A DNA stretch of 11,991 nucleotides from Candidatus Gottesmanbacteria bacterium RIFCSPHIGHO2_01_FULL_46_14. GTDB taxonomy: Bacteria > Patescibacteriota > Microgenomatia > UBA10105 > UBA927. Of this stretch, positions 6,125 to 11,846 are shown one piece after another (the first letter of the stretch is position 1; each line of letters begins with the position of its first letter). Below the pieces are notes generated by a model that was not told the DNA's origin, ran no database searches, and saw only the letters and a program-made list of their open reading frames with translations. A program made the translations under genes and the position numbers. The stretch spans positions 1 to 11,991 of the forward strand of contig MFJJ01000006.1 in the NCBI GenBank assembly GCA_001780895.1, in the 5' to 3' direction.

Positions 6125-6532
6125 TTATTCCTTCACCATAAAGACCGTTCGTATGGGAAGCTTCGCGCTTGCGAGCCGCATGGCTTCTTTTGCCTGATCA
6201 AGAGTCACCCCCGCCATTTCAAATAACATGCGCCCGGGGCGCACGACGGCCACATATTCATAGACGTCTCCCTTACCGCTTCCCATACGCGTTTCGGATG
6301 GTTTTTTCGTTATGGGTTTATCCGGAAATATCCGAATCCACACTCTTCCTCCCCGACGCGTCGAGTGAGTAAGCGCTCGACGAGCGGCTTCAATTTGACG
6401 ACTGGTTACCCACCCGCGCGTAATCGCTTTCAAACCATACTCCCCAAAATTCACTTCACTGCCCCGAATTGAGTTGCCGCCGCGCTTACCCCGGAATGAT
6501 TTTCTGTATTTTGCTCGTTTTGGTGCCAACAT
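6125..6532 (-). CDS. rplP: 50S ribosomal protein L16 (uL16)
   Basis: Large-subunit protein near the A-site and peptidyl transferase centre, needed for tRNA positioning. The 135 residues begin MLAPKRAKYRKSFRGK, include FGEYGLKAITRGWVTSRQIEAARR and IRIFPDKPITKKPSETRMG in two segments, and have GKGDVYEYVAVVRPGRMLFE near residues 87-106. The length matches the family (about 137). It starts 2 nt after the rpsC stop and ends 1 nt before rpmC. Confidence 0.97.
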   Translation of the reverse strand: MLAPKRAKYRKSFRGKRGGNSIRGSEVNFGEYGLKAITRGWVTSRQIEAARRALTHSTRRGGRVWIRIFPDKPITKKPSETRMGSGKGDVYEYVAVVRPGRMLFEMAGVTLDQAKEAMRLASAKLPIRTVFMVKE

Positions 6533-6534
6533 AG

Positions 6535-7194
6535 TTAACTCTTTCTACAAATCCACACTTTTACTCCGATATACCCCGATTTTGTAAGCGACGGAACTGA
6601 GGCAAAATCAATTTCTTCCCGAATCGTCGAAAGTGGTACGGTCCCTGCCTGATATTTTTCTCGCCTGGCGATCTCGGCTCCTCCGATGCGACCAGATAAC
6701 AGCACTCGTACTCCCTTAGCTCCAGCACTCATAACACGCTCAATGGCTTGATTGCCCACTCGTTTATGCGGCAAGCGTTTGGCGAGTTGGTCAGAAATCG
6801 TTGTTGCAACAAGATAGGCCTGAAGATTTGGCTCCTTCACCGGCTCGACTGACAATTCGAGTTTTTGTTTCGCTTCCCCCTTGCCCAAACGGGGCTTGGC
6901 TACATCCGCAACAAAGGCTTCGAGATATTTCTTTATCTCCTCAAGTCCGCTTCCTCCGCGACCAATAACGACTCCGGGACGCGCGACATGAAGCGTAATT
7001 TTTACCTTGTTAATCGATCGCTCGATTTCTACTTCTGATAGTCCCGCCGATTTAAGCCTCCGGAACAATTCTTCCCGAATCTTCACGTCTTCATAAAGAA
7101 GTGCTCTGTAGAGCCGTTTATCCGCAAACCATCGCGACGACCAGGTAAACACCGTTCCGATTCGATACCCTTTTGGATGAATTTTTTGTCCCAT
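6535..7194 (-). CDS. rpsC: 30S ribosomal protein S3 (uS3)
   Basis: Forms the mRNA entry pore with S4 and S5. The 219-residue product starts MGQKIHPKGYRIG, the universal S3 beginning; a TTG four codons upstream lies inside the IR1 repeat and is rejected. A type-2 KH domain carries the GxxG loop in VIGRGGSGLEEIKK, and the C-domain has VRVLLSGRIGGAEIARREKYQAG in parts (LSGRIGGAEIARRE). The start is the ATG in CATATG, 8 nt after the IR1 hairpin, with no visible Shine-Dalgarno. Confidence 0.96.
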   Translation of the reverse strand: MGQKIHPKGYRIGTVFTWSSRWFADKRLYRALLYEDVKIREELFRRLKSAGLSEVEIERSINKVKITLHVARPGVVIGRGGSGLEEIKKYLEAFVADVAKPRLGKGEAKQKLELSVEPVKEPNLQAYLVATTISDQLAKRLPHKRVGNQAIERVMSAGAKGVRVLLSGRIGGAEIARREKYQAGTVPLSTIREEIDFASVPSLTKSGYIGVKVWICRKS

Positions 7195-7202
7195 ATGTTT
7201 AA

Positions 7203-7242
7203 TCAAGGCTAAGCCTTAAAGTTCCCCAAGGCTTAGCCTTGA
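7203..7242. repeat. IR1 copy 3, perfect 15-bp inverted repeat overlapping the 3' end of rplV
   Basis: The arms at 7203-7217 and 7228-7242 match the other IR1 copies; the loop is AAAGTTCCCC. Unlike copies 1 and 2, the upstream gene runs into the element: the rplV stop TAA (7233-7235) lies within the first arm on the transcript. Its base is 8 nt from the rpsC start. Confidence 0.93.
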
Positions 7243-7574
7243 GGGTTTTCATCAGTTAATACAACCCTGATATGTGTCATTCGTTTCTTGTATGAATGCG
7301 CGCTCCCTCTCGACACCGCGCGAAATCGCTTCATGACCGGCCCTCCCATAACTTCTATTGTTTTCATCGTGAGAACTTCGGGTTTGACTTGTTTCTCCTT
7401 CGCATTGGCAAGAGCTGAACGGAGGACTTTGCTCATGGGTTGGGCTGCTGCCTTGGGCATTGCGGAAAGATAGGAAAGCGCAGCATCCGGTTTCATACGG
7501 CGAATGCTATCGGCAACAAGCCGGACTTTCCGTGTACTCACCCGCACATATTTTGATGTGGCTTGGTAATCCAT
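7233..7574 (-). CDS. rplV: 50S ribosomal protein L22 (uL22)
   Basis: Lines the nascent-peptide exit tunnel with L4. The 113 residues include YVRVSTRKVRLVADSIR (residues 9-25), SALANAKEK in the middle, and the beta-hairpin/C-terminal GPVMKRFRAVSRGSAHSYKK followed by MTHIRVVL, typical of L22. The last residues (DENPQG) and the stop are encoded by sequence belonging to the IR1 element. It starts 1 nt after rpsS. Confidence 0.96.
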   Translation of the reverse strand: MDYQATSKYVRVSTRKVRLVADSIRRMKPDAALSYLSAMPKAAAQPMSKVLRSALANAKEKQVKPEVLTMKTIEVMGGPVMKRFRAVSRGSAHSYKKRMTHIRVVLTDENPQG

Positions 7575-7575
7575 A

Positions 7576-7860
7576 TTAAGTTTTATCCATTGTCCGTTTT
7601 GTCACCTGTCCATGACCGCGAAACATGCGTGTTGGCGAAAATTCTCCGAGTCTATGACCAACCATTGCCTCAGTAACAAAAAGTTCTATAAATGTTCGTC
7701 CGTTGTGAATAGCAAACCGGTGACCAACAAACTCCGGTGCTATCTGACAAGCTCGTGACCAAGTCTTAATCGGGCTCCGATCGCCACCAGCCTTCTGCTT
7801 GTTTACTTTGACAAGCACTCTTTTATCGATGTACGGTCCTTTTTTACTACTTCGTGCCAT
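7576..7860 (-). CDS. rpsS: 30S ribosomal protein S19 (uS19)
   Basis: Small-subunit head protein that contacts S13 and the A-site tRNA region. The 94-residue product begins MARSSKKGPYIDKRVL and contains the signature IHNGRTF, then GHRLGEFSPTRMFRGHG near residues 69-85. I chose the ATG at 7860, with GAAGG upstream, rather than a non-ATG start eight codons earlier that would overlap the rplB stop. The gap to rplB is 4 nt. Confidence 0.97.
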   Translation of the reverse strand: MARSSKKGPYIDKRVLVKVNKQKAGGDRSPIKTWSRACQIAPEFVGHRFAIHNGRTFIELFVTEAMVGHRLGEFSPTRMFRGHGQVTKRTMDKT

Positions 7861-7864
7861 AGAG

Positions 7865-8620
7865 TTATTTCCTTCTTTGTACAATGTATCGATCGCTGTA
7901 TTTTTTCCTTTTTCTCGTTCTTTTCCCTAACGTTTTTTTGCCCCATGGACTTTTGGGCGACGGGAGTCCGATACCGCTTCGTCCCTCACCACCGCCATGG
8001 GGGTGACTTCTGGGATTTTGTGCAACGCCACGAACGGTGGGACGTATTCCCATGTGGCGGCTTCGTCCGGCTTTGCCTATAACACGATTTCTCCACTCAA
8101 CATTACCGATTTGCCCTACGGTCGCACGGCACTTTTCGTCAAACAGCCGAATTTCCCCTGACGGAAGTTTTACTTGCACCGTAGCTCCCTCTTTAGCGAG
8201 CACCATAGCACTGCTTCCGGCACTTCGAATCATCTGTGCGCCGTGCCCCGGCTTAATTTCCAGGTTATGTACAATCGTGCCCACAGGCAAAAATCCTAAT
8301 GGCATACTATTGCCAGCATTGACGTCTGCTTTTTGTCCACTTTGTACGGTTTGTCCGATCACCAGTCCTACGGGAGCGATGATAAATCGCTTTTCCCCAT
8401 CCGCGTACCCTAGGAGTGCAATATCAGCAGAACGATTGGGATCGTACTCAATTGATAAAACTCGTGCAGAGATGGCGTCTTTGTCCCGTTTCCAATCAAT
8501 GGCCCGATAGAAACGTTTATGCCTGCCCCCCTGGTGCCTGACAGCAACATGACCATAGGCATCCCTCCCGGAATTTTTCGGGAGTATGCTCGTTAAACTT
8601 TTTATCCTTTGTGTTTGCAT
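7865..8620 (-). CDS. rplB: 50S ribosomal protein L2 (uL2), short N-terminus
   Basis: Core large-subunit protein required for subunit association and peptidyl transferase activity. The body is standard: VRHQGGRHKRFYRAIDWKRDK, YDPNRSADIALL, the translation-critical HPHGGGEGRSG near residues 210-220, and a basic C-terminus ending DRYIVQRRK. At 251 residues it is about 25 shorter than usual, all at the N-terminus: the normal opening with its SPGRR-like segment is absent, and the reading frame upstream hits an in-frame TGA (8636-8638) within IR3. The ATG lies in CATATG, 4 nt after IR3, with no Shine-Dalgarno. Identity is certain; the odd part is the start. Confidence 0.95.
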   Translation of the reverse strand: MQTQRIKSLTSILPKNSGRDAYGHVAVRHQGGRHKRFYRAIDWKRDKDAISARVLSIEYDPNRSADIALLGYADGEKRFIIAPVGLVIGQTVQSGQKADVNAGNSMPLGFLPVGTIVHNLEIKPGHGAQMIRSAGSSAMVLAKEGATVQVKLPSGEIRLFDEKCRATVGQIGNVEWRNRVIGKAGRSRHMGIRPTVRGVAQNPRSHPHGGGEGRSGIGLPSPKSPWGKKTLGKRTRKRKKYSDRYIVQRRK

Positions 8621-8624
8621 ATGA

Positions 8625-8650
8625 ATTAAAATGATTCAAATCATTTTAAT
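8625..8650. repeat. IR3, AT-rich perfect 12-bp inverted repeat before rplB
   Basis: ATTAAAATGATT (8625-8636) is the reverse complement of AATCATTTTAAT (8639-8650), separated by CA. On the transcript the hairpin ends 4 nt before the rplB ATG and starts 11 nt after the rplW stop. It could hold the rplB initiation region in structure. Unlike IR1 and IR2 it has no second copy here. Confidence 0.85.
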
Positions 8651-8661
8651 CATTCATTTGT

Positions 8662-8964
8662 TTATTTCTTTTCAGCCTCTTGTGTTACTTCAAACGCTGC
8701 AATCGTTTGTCCTTTGACTAAATGCACAACTGCTTTCTTCCAGTCGCTCTTAGCTACCCGTTTCATTTTTTTACCTGCGCGGCGCTCTTTGCCGTGCATA
8801 CTAGCGGTGCGCACATCTGTTACGTTTACGTTGTAGAGTTGTCCGATTTCTCGAGCAATATCTTGTTTCCTCGCCGCTTCGGTTACGGCGAACGTATACC
8901 ACCCCTTTGCTGCTTGGGAGAGTGACTTTTCTGTAATCAATGGCCGACGAACGGTTTGATTCAT
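8662..8964 (-). CDS. rplW: 50S ribosomal protein L23 (uL23)
   Basis: Exit-tunnel protein and main docking site for trigger factor and SRP. The 100 residues begin with the typical RRPLITEKSLSQAAKGWYTFAV in parts (PLITEKS, then YTFAV), followed by YNVNVTDVRT and a basic loop (GKERRAGKKMKRVAKSDWKKAVVHL) typical of L23. The C-terminal tail is slightly longer than the Escherichia coli protein. Its start overlaps the rplD stop as ATGA, consistent with translational coupling. Confidence 0.94.
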   Translation of the reverse strand: MNQTVRRPLITEKSLSQAAKGWYTFAVTEAARKQDIAREIGQLYNVNVTDVRTASMHGKERRAGKKMKRVAKSDWKKAVVHLVKGQTIAAFEVTQEAEKK

Positions 8965-9563
8965 AATTTTTTAACTGCTTCTTTCATAAAAACAAGTTTC
9001 TGGTGCGATACTACCGCATAGGCATATAACATATTGACGGGTATGACGTCGACGGCGGCAATATTTCTTGCTGCTCGATTATTACTTGCACTCGTCACCA
9101 AAAGGGTTTTGCCTGTCGCTCCCACGGCCACGAGTGTTCTGGCCATAATTTTTGTTTTTTCGATATCCCCGAGTCCATCAACAATGATGACATCGGTGAG
9201 CTTTGATGTTAAAGCGCTAGCCAAGGCGGCTCTCCTCATTTTTTGAGGCAGTTTTAGACTAAAATCGCGCGGTTTTGGACCGAATACTATGCCGCCCCCG
9301 ACAAAAATCGGTGCCCGAATTGCACCGTGTCTTGCCCGTCCTGTCCCTTTTTGCCGATAAATTTTTCTGGTCGACCCCTCGACTTCACCGCGCGTTTTTG
9401 TAGCCGCATTGCCTGTTCGTTGATTAGCCAAGTAAACGCGAACTGCTTGCGCTAAAAGCGCTTTATTTACCTTGGCACCAAAGAGCTCTTTGGGAAGTTG
9501 AATTTTGCTCTTCGTTTTCCCATCAACTCCAACAACTGGTACGTTTAAACTTACGGTTTTCAT
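8961..9563 (-). CDS. rplD: 50S ribosomal protein L4 (uL4)
   Basis: Exit-tunnel protein; in gammaproteobacteria it also represses the S10 operon. The 200 residues (usual about 205) contain the tunnel-loop signature RKIYRQKGTGRARHGAIRAP (residues about 66-85), then GGGIVFGPKPRDFSLKLPQKMRR, and an alpha/beta C-domain with DVIIVDGL. The start overlaps the rplC stop as ATGA. The rplC leader upstream contains a terminator-like hairpin, so L4-type feedback is thinkable but not shown. Confidence 0.96.
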   Translation of the reverse strand: MKTVSLNVPVVGVDGKTKSKIQLPKELFGAKVNKALLAQAVRVYLANQRTGNAATKTRGEVEGSTRKIYRQKGTGRARHGAIRAPIFVGGGIVFGPKPRDFSLKLPQKMRRAALASALTSKLTDVIIVDGLGDIEKTKIMARTLVAVGATGKTLLVTSASNNRAARNIAAVDVIPVNMLYAYAVVSHQKLVFMKEAVKKL

Positions 9564-10168
9564 AGCTCTTTTTGAATGATAAGGAGGCCCTTTCGGCCTC
9601 CTGGTACTACTCCTTTAATCGTCAACATATTATTGGTTGGGTCGACGCTAACGACTTTGAGTCCTCGCACCGTCACCGTATCGCCACCCATTCGACCAGC
9701 CATGCGTTTGCCCTTATAGACTCTTCCCGGGGTTGTGGTTTGACCGATCGATCCGGGTGCACGCTCGCGGTCGGATTGACCGTGCGTCCGGGGTCCTCCG
9801 GCGAAATGATGGCGCTTGACGACTCCGGCAAAACCTTTTCCTTTTGATGTGCCGGTTACCCGGATAGCGTCTCCCGGTACAAATACATCACCAACGGCGA
9901 TGGTATCTCCTACCTTAGGAAGATCTGCTTCATTTGTCTTAATTTCCCGTAAAAAACGGGGCTTGTTGTCTAACCCCGCTTTCTTAATGTGTCCTATTTG
10001 TGCTTTGGTAAGGTGCTTTGTATTGCCAAACCCAAGCTGGACGCTTTGATTACTAATATGAGTGACCCAACACGGGCCAGCTTCGACCACCGTAATAGGA
10101 ATTCGCTTCCCGTCTTCGGTAAATGTTTGTGACTGACTTTGTTTTATTCCTAGTAATCCTGGTATCAT
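9560..10168 (-). CDS. rplC: 50S ribosomal protein L3 (uL3)
   Basis: One of the first proteins in 50S assembly, reaching toward the peptidyl transferase centre. I place the start at the ATG giving MIPGLLGIKQSQSQTF, equivalent to the family opening MIGxIGxKxGMTxxF; the 202-residue length then fits. The open frame continues upstream to a GTG at 10279, but those 37 residues lie across a promoter-terminator leader and match no L3. The central loop has FAGVVKRHHFAGGPRTHGQS and RAPGSIGQTTTPGRVYKGK, the L3 signature. GGGGA lies 6 nt before the ATG. The usual GMTQ of the N-terminus is replaced by SQSQ. Confidence 0.95.
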   Translation of the reverse strand: MIPGLLGIKQSQSQTFTEDGKRIPITVVEAGPCWVTHISNQSVQLGFGNTKHLTKAQIGHIKKAGLDNKPRFLREIKTNEADLPKVGDTIAVGDVFVPGDAIRVTGTSKGKGFAGVVKRHHFAGGPRTHGQSDRERAPGSIGQTTTPGRVYKGKRMAGRMGGDTVTVRGLKVVSVDPTNNMLTIKGVVPGGRKGLLIIQKEL

Positions 10169-10215
10169 AGTTTTCCCCAAAAAAAAGCGACCTCGGTTGA
10201 GGTCGTTATACTCAT
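10165..10215 (-). CDS. Possible 16-codon leader peptide overlapping the attenuator
   Basis: ATG at 10215 opens a 16-residue frame (MSITTSTEVAFFWGKL) that runs through the terminator hairpin and its U-tract and ends in TGA overlapping the rplC ATG as ATGA. A second small frame (10237-10266, 9 codons) lies upstream. No good Shine-Dalgarno precedes either at normal spacing, so translation is unproven. The arrangement is seen; a regulatory role is inferred. Confidence 0.25.
   Translation of the reverse strand: MSITTSTEVAFFWGKL
10179..10205 (-). terminator. Intrinsic-terminator-like hairpin before rplC (candidate attenuator)
   Basis: On the transcript, CGACCTC and GAGGTCG form a perfect 7-bp stem with an AACC tetraloop (10188-10205), then one C and eight U residues (10179-10186). 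It lies 18 nt upstream of the rplC start codon and would end transcripts before the remaining S10/spc genes. A competing pairing is visible: UCUCGG (10216-10221) can pair with CCGAGG (10191-10196), which would break the stem. Confidence 0.7.
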
Positions 10216-10280
10216 CCGAGACTTTTGGTATTTCTCCTACGTTGATATGATGCGGTGTTCCGTCATATCTGAGACTCACA

Positions 10281-10309
10281 AGTATACCAAAGTATCCCTA
10301 CATCTTCAA
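10281..10309 (-). promoter_or_regulatory. Predicted internal sigma70 promoter upstream of rplC
   Basis: On the minus strand there is TTGAAG (10304-10309; 4 of 6 to TTGACA), a 17-nt spacer, then TATACT (10281-10286; 5 of 6 to TATAAT) preceded by TGG, forming an extended -10. The -35 lies in the last codons of rpsJ. Transcription would start near 10275, about 105 nt before the rplC start, and then read the terminator-like hairpin. Confidence 0.55.
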
Positions 10310-10606
10310 CTCTACGTCTACACCAGCCGGCAGATCCAAATGCATCAATTGATCAATTGTCTTATCCGTCGGTTCAATAATATCAATAAGCCGCTTGTGC
10401 GTTTTGATCATAAAATCCTCTCGACTGTTTCGGTCGATAAAGGGTGATCTCGCAACATTAAAATGTGCCCGATCGGTCGGAAGCGGTACTGGTCCCACGA
10501 CCCGAGCACCCGTCCGAACGGCGGTATCTAATATTTTCTGACAGCAGTCGTCAATGATCCTACTGTCATACGCTTTTAAACGTACGCGAATCCTTCCCTT
10601 TGGCAT
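10298..10606 (-). CDS. rpsJ: 30S ribosomal protein S10 (uS10)
   Basis: Small-subunit head protein; also NusE, which joins NusB in antitermination complexes and links NusG to the ribosome. The 102 residues match the family length, with RIRVRLKAYDSRIIDDCCQKI at the N-terminus, TGARVVGPVPLPTDR, RSPFIDRNSREDF, and the C-terminal DLPAGVDVELKM. It starts 12 nt after tuf, with no clear Shine-Dalgarno. Its last codons contain the -35 of the predicted rplC promoter, and a 129-nt gap follows, the longest in the window. Confidence 0.97.
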   Translation of the reverse strand: MPKGRIRVRLKAYDSRIIDDCCQKILDTAVRTGARVVGPVPLPTDRAHFNVARSPFIDRNSREDFMIKTHKRLIDIIEPTDKTIDQLMHLDLPAGVDVELKM

Positions 10607-10618
10607 GACTAAATAAGA

Positions 10619-11806
10619 TTATGCAATGATTTTTGTAATGACGCCGGCGCCGACGGTGTGGCCGCCTTCGCGGACAGCGAACCGCTGGCCTTCTTCAAGA
10701 GCGATTGGGACGATCAGCTTAACCGTCATTTTGGTCTTATCTCCCGGCATGACCATCTCAACACCGGTCGGCAAAGTCACCTCAGCCGTCACGTCGGTAG
10801 TCCCAATGTAAAACTGCGGCCGGTAGCCCGTAAAAAATGGCGTGTGTCGTCCACCTTCTTCTTTGGCTAAGATATATACTTCTGCCTCAAATTCCGTGTG
10901 CGGCTTGACCGACCCGGGAGCAGCAAGCACTTGACCGCGTTCCACCTGTTCTTTTTCAATGCCTCGCAGAAGGACACCGATATTGTCTCCGGCAAGCCCT
11001 TCGTCAAGAAGCTTTCGGAACATTTCGACCCCGGTAACCACGGTCGACTGTGTCGGTTTAATGCCGACAATTTCAATGGTTTCATTGACTTTCACTCTTC
11101 CCCGGTCAACCCTTCCGGTGACGACTGTTCCCCGACCTTTGATCGAGAATACATCCTCAATCTGCATGAGAAATGGCTTGTCGAGCTCCCGAACCGGCTC
11201 CGGAATATACTCATCGACGGTTTTCATGAGTTCTTCAATGGATTTTTCTGCTTCTGCATCTCCTTGAAGCGCCTTGAGCGCACTTCCCCGAATGACGGGA
11301 ACCTTATCTCCCGGGAATCCGTATTTGGTAAGGAGCTCACGAACTTCCATTTCGACCAAATCAAGGAGCTCTTTGTCCTGCACCATGTCAACTTTATTCA
11401 TAAACACGACAATTGCAGGCACATTTACTTGCTTGGCAAGCAAAATGTGTTCCCGGGTCTGCGGCATGGGACCATCCGGAGCAGATACTACTAAGATGGC
11501 GCCGTCCATTTGAGCTGCACCCGTAATCATGTTTTTGACGTAGTCAGCATGACCCGGTGCGTCGATATGGGCATAGTGTCGTTTTGCTGTTTCGTATTCT
11601 GAGTGATGAAGGTTTATGGTAACGCCTCGGGCTTTTTCTTCTGGCGCGTTATCAATTTCCTCGTATTTCAGAGCCTTTGCCAACCCTGCTTTTGCAAGCA
11701 CGTGGGTAATTGCGGAAGTTAATGTGGTTTTCCCATGATCAACGTGTCCAATGGTTCCGATATTAAGATGCGGCTTATTTCTCTGAAATTTTTGCTGGTC
11801 TGCCAT
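10619..11806 (-). CDS. tuf: Translation elongation factor Tu
   Basis: GTPase that carries aminoacyl-tRNA to the ribosomal A site. The 395 residues include the P-loop GHVDHGKT (20-27), the switch I segment ARGVTIN (59-65), DAPGHAD (82-88) with the catalytic histidine His86, and the guanine-specificity motif NKVD (137-140) with SALKAL later. Domains 2 and 3 show GRGTVVTGRVDRG, MFRKLLDEGLAGDNIGVLLR and GGRHTPFFTGYRPQFY. The Cys of the common DCPGHAD is Ala here, which is tolerated in the family. AAGGAGG lies 4 nt before the ATG, the best ribosome-binding site in the window, consistent with very high expression. Confidence 0.98.
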   Translation of the reverse strand: MADQQKFQRNKPHLNIGTIGHVDHGKTTLTSAITHVLAKAGLAKALKYEEIDNAPEEKARGVTINLHHSEYETAKRHYAHIDAPGHADYVKNMITGAAQMDGAILVVSAPDGPMPQTREHILLAKQVNVPAIVVFMNKVDMVQDKELLDLVEMEVRELLTKYGFPGDKVPVIRGSALKALQGDAEAEKSIEELMKTVDEYIPEPVRELDKPFLMQIEDVFSIKGRGTVVTGRVDRGRVKVNETIEIVGIKPTQSTVVTGVEMFRKLLDEGLAGDNIGVLLRGIEKEQVERGQVLAAPGSVKPHTEFEAEVYILAKEEGGRHTPFFTGYRPQFYIGTTDVTAEVTLPTGVEMVMPGDKTKMTVKLIVPIALEEGQRFAVREGGHTVGAGVITKIIA

Positions 11807-11810
11807 AGGT

Positions 11811-11842
11811 CCTCCTTCGTAGCGTTACTTCGCATTGTAACA
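11811..11842 (-). promoter_or_regulatory. Candidate extended -10 promoter and strong RBS before tuf
   Basis: In the 40-nt fusA-tuf gap the minus strand reads TGT-TACAAT (11834-11842), an extended -10 with 5 of 6 matches, but no good -35 lies at the right distance. The consensus Shine-Dalgarno AAGGAGG is at 11811-11817. The ribosome-binding site is clear; the promoter is tentative and could let tuf be made in excess of fusA. Confidence 0.4.
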
Positions 11843-11846
11843 CAGG

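Noticed and set aside
5711..6226. 171-codon plus-strand open frame
   Set aside because: It lies antisense across rpsQ, rpmC and rplP, all secure genes; its Cys/Ser/Phe/Arg-rich composition is typical of a spurious frame.
7195..7206. TTG start adding MIKH to S3
   Set aside because: The TTG lies inside the IR1 repeat and MGQKIHP is the universal S3 opening.
569..7242. CRISPR array from repeated units
   Set aside because: Copies are kilobases apart, palindromic and separated by genes, with no spacers.
10169..10279. GTG-initiated N-terminal extension of L3 by 37 residues
   Set aside because: The extension does not resemble L3, crosses a promoter leader and terminator hairpin, and the family start matches the ATG at 10168.
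10898..11494. Long plus-strand open frame (198 codons) opposite tuf
   Set aside because: It is fully antisense to a certain EF-Tu gene, has no recognisable domain, and other plus-strand frames overlap it; it is a shadow of tuf codon use.
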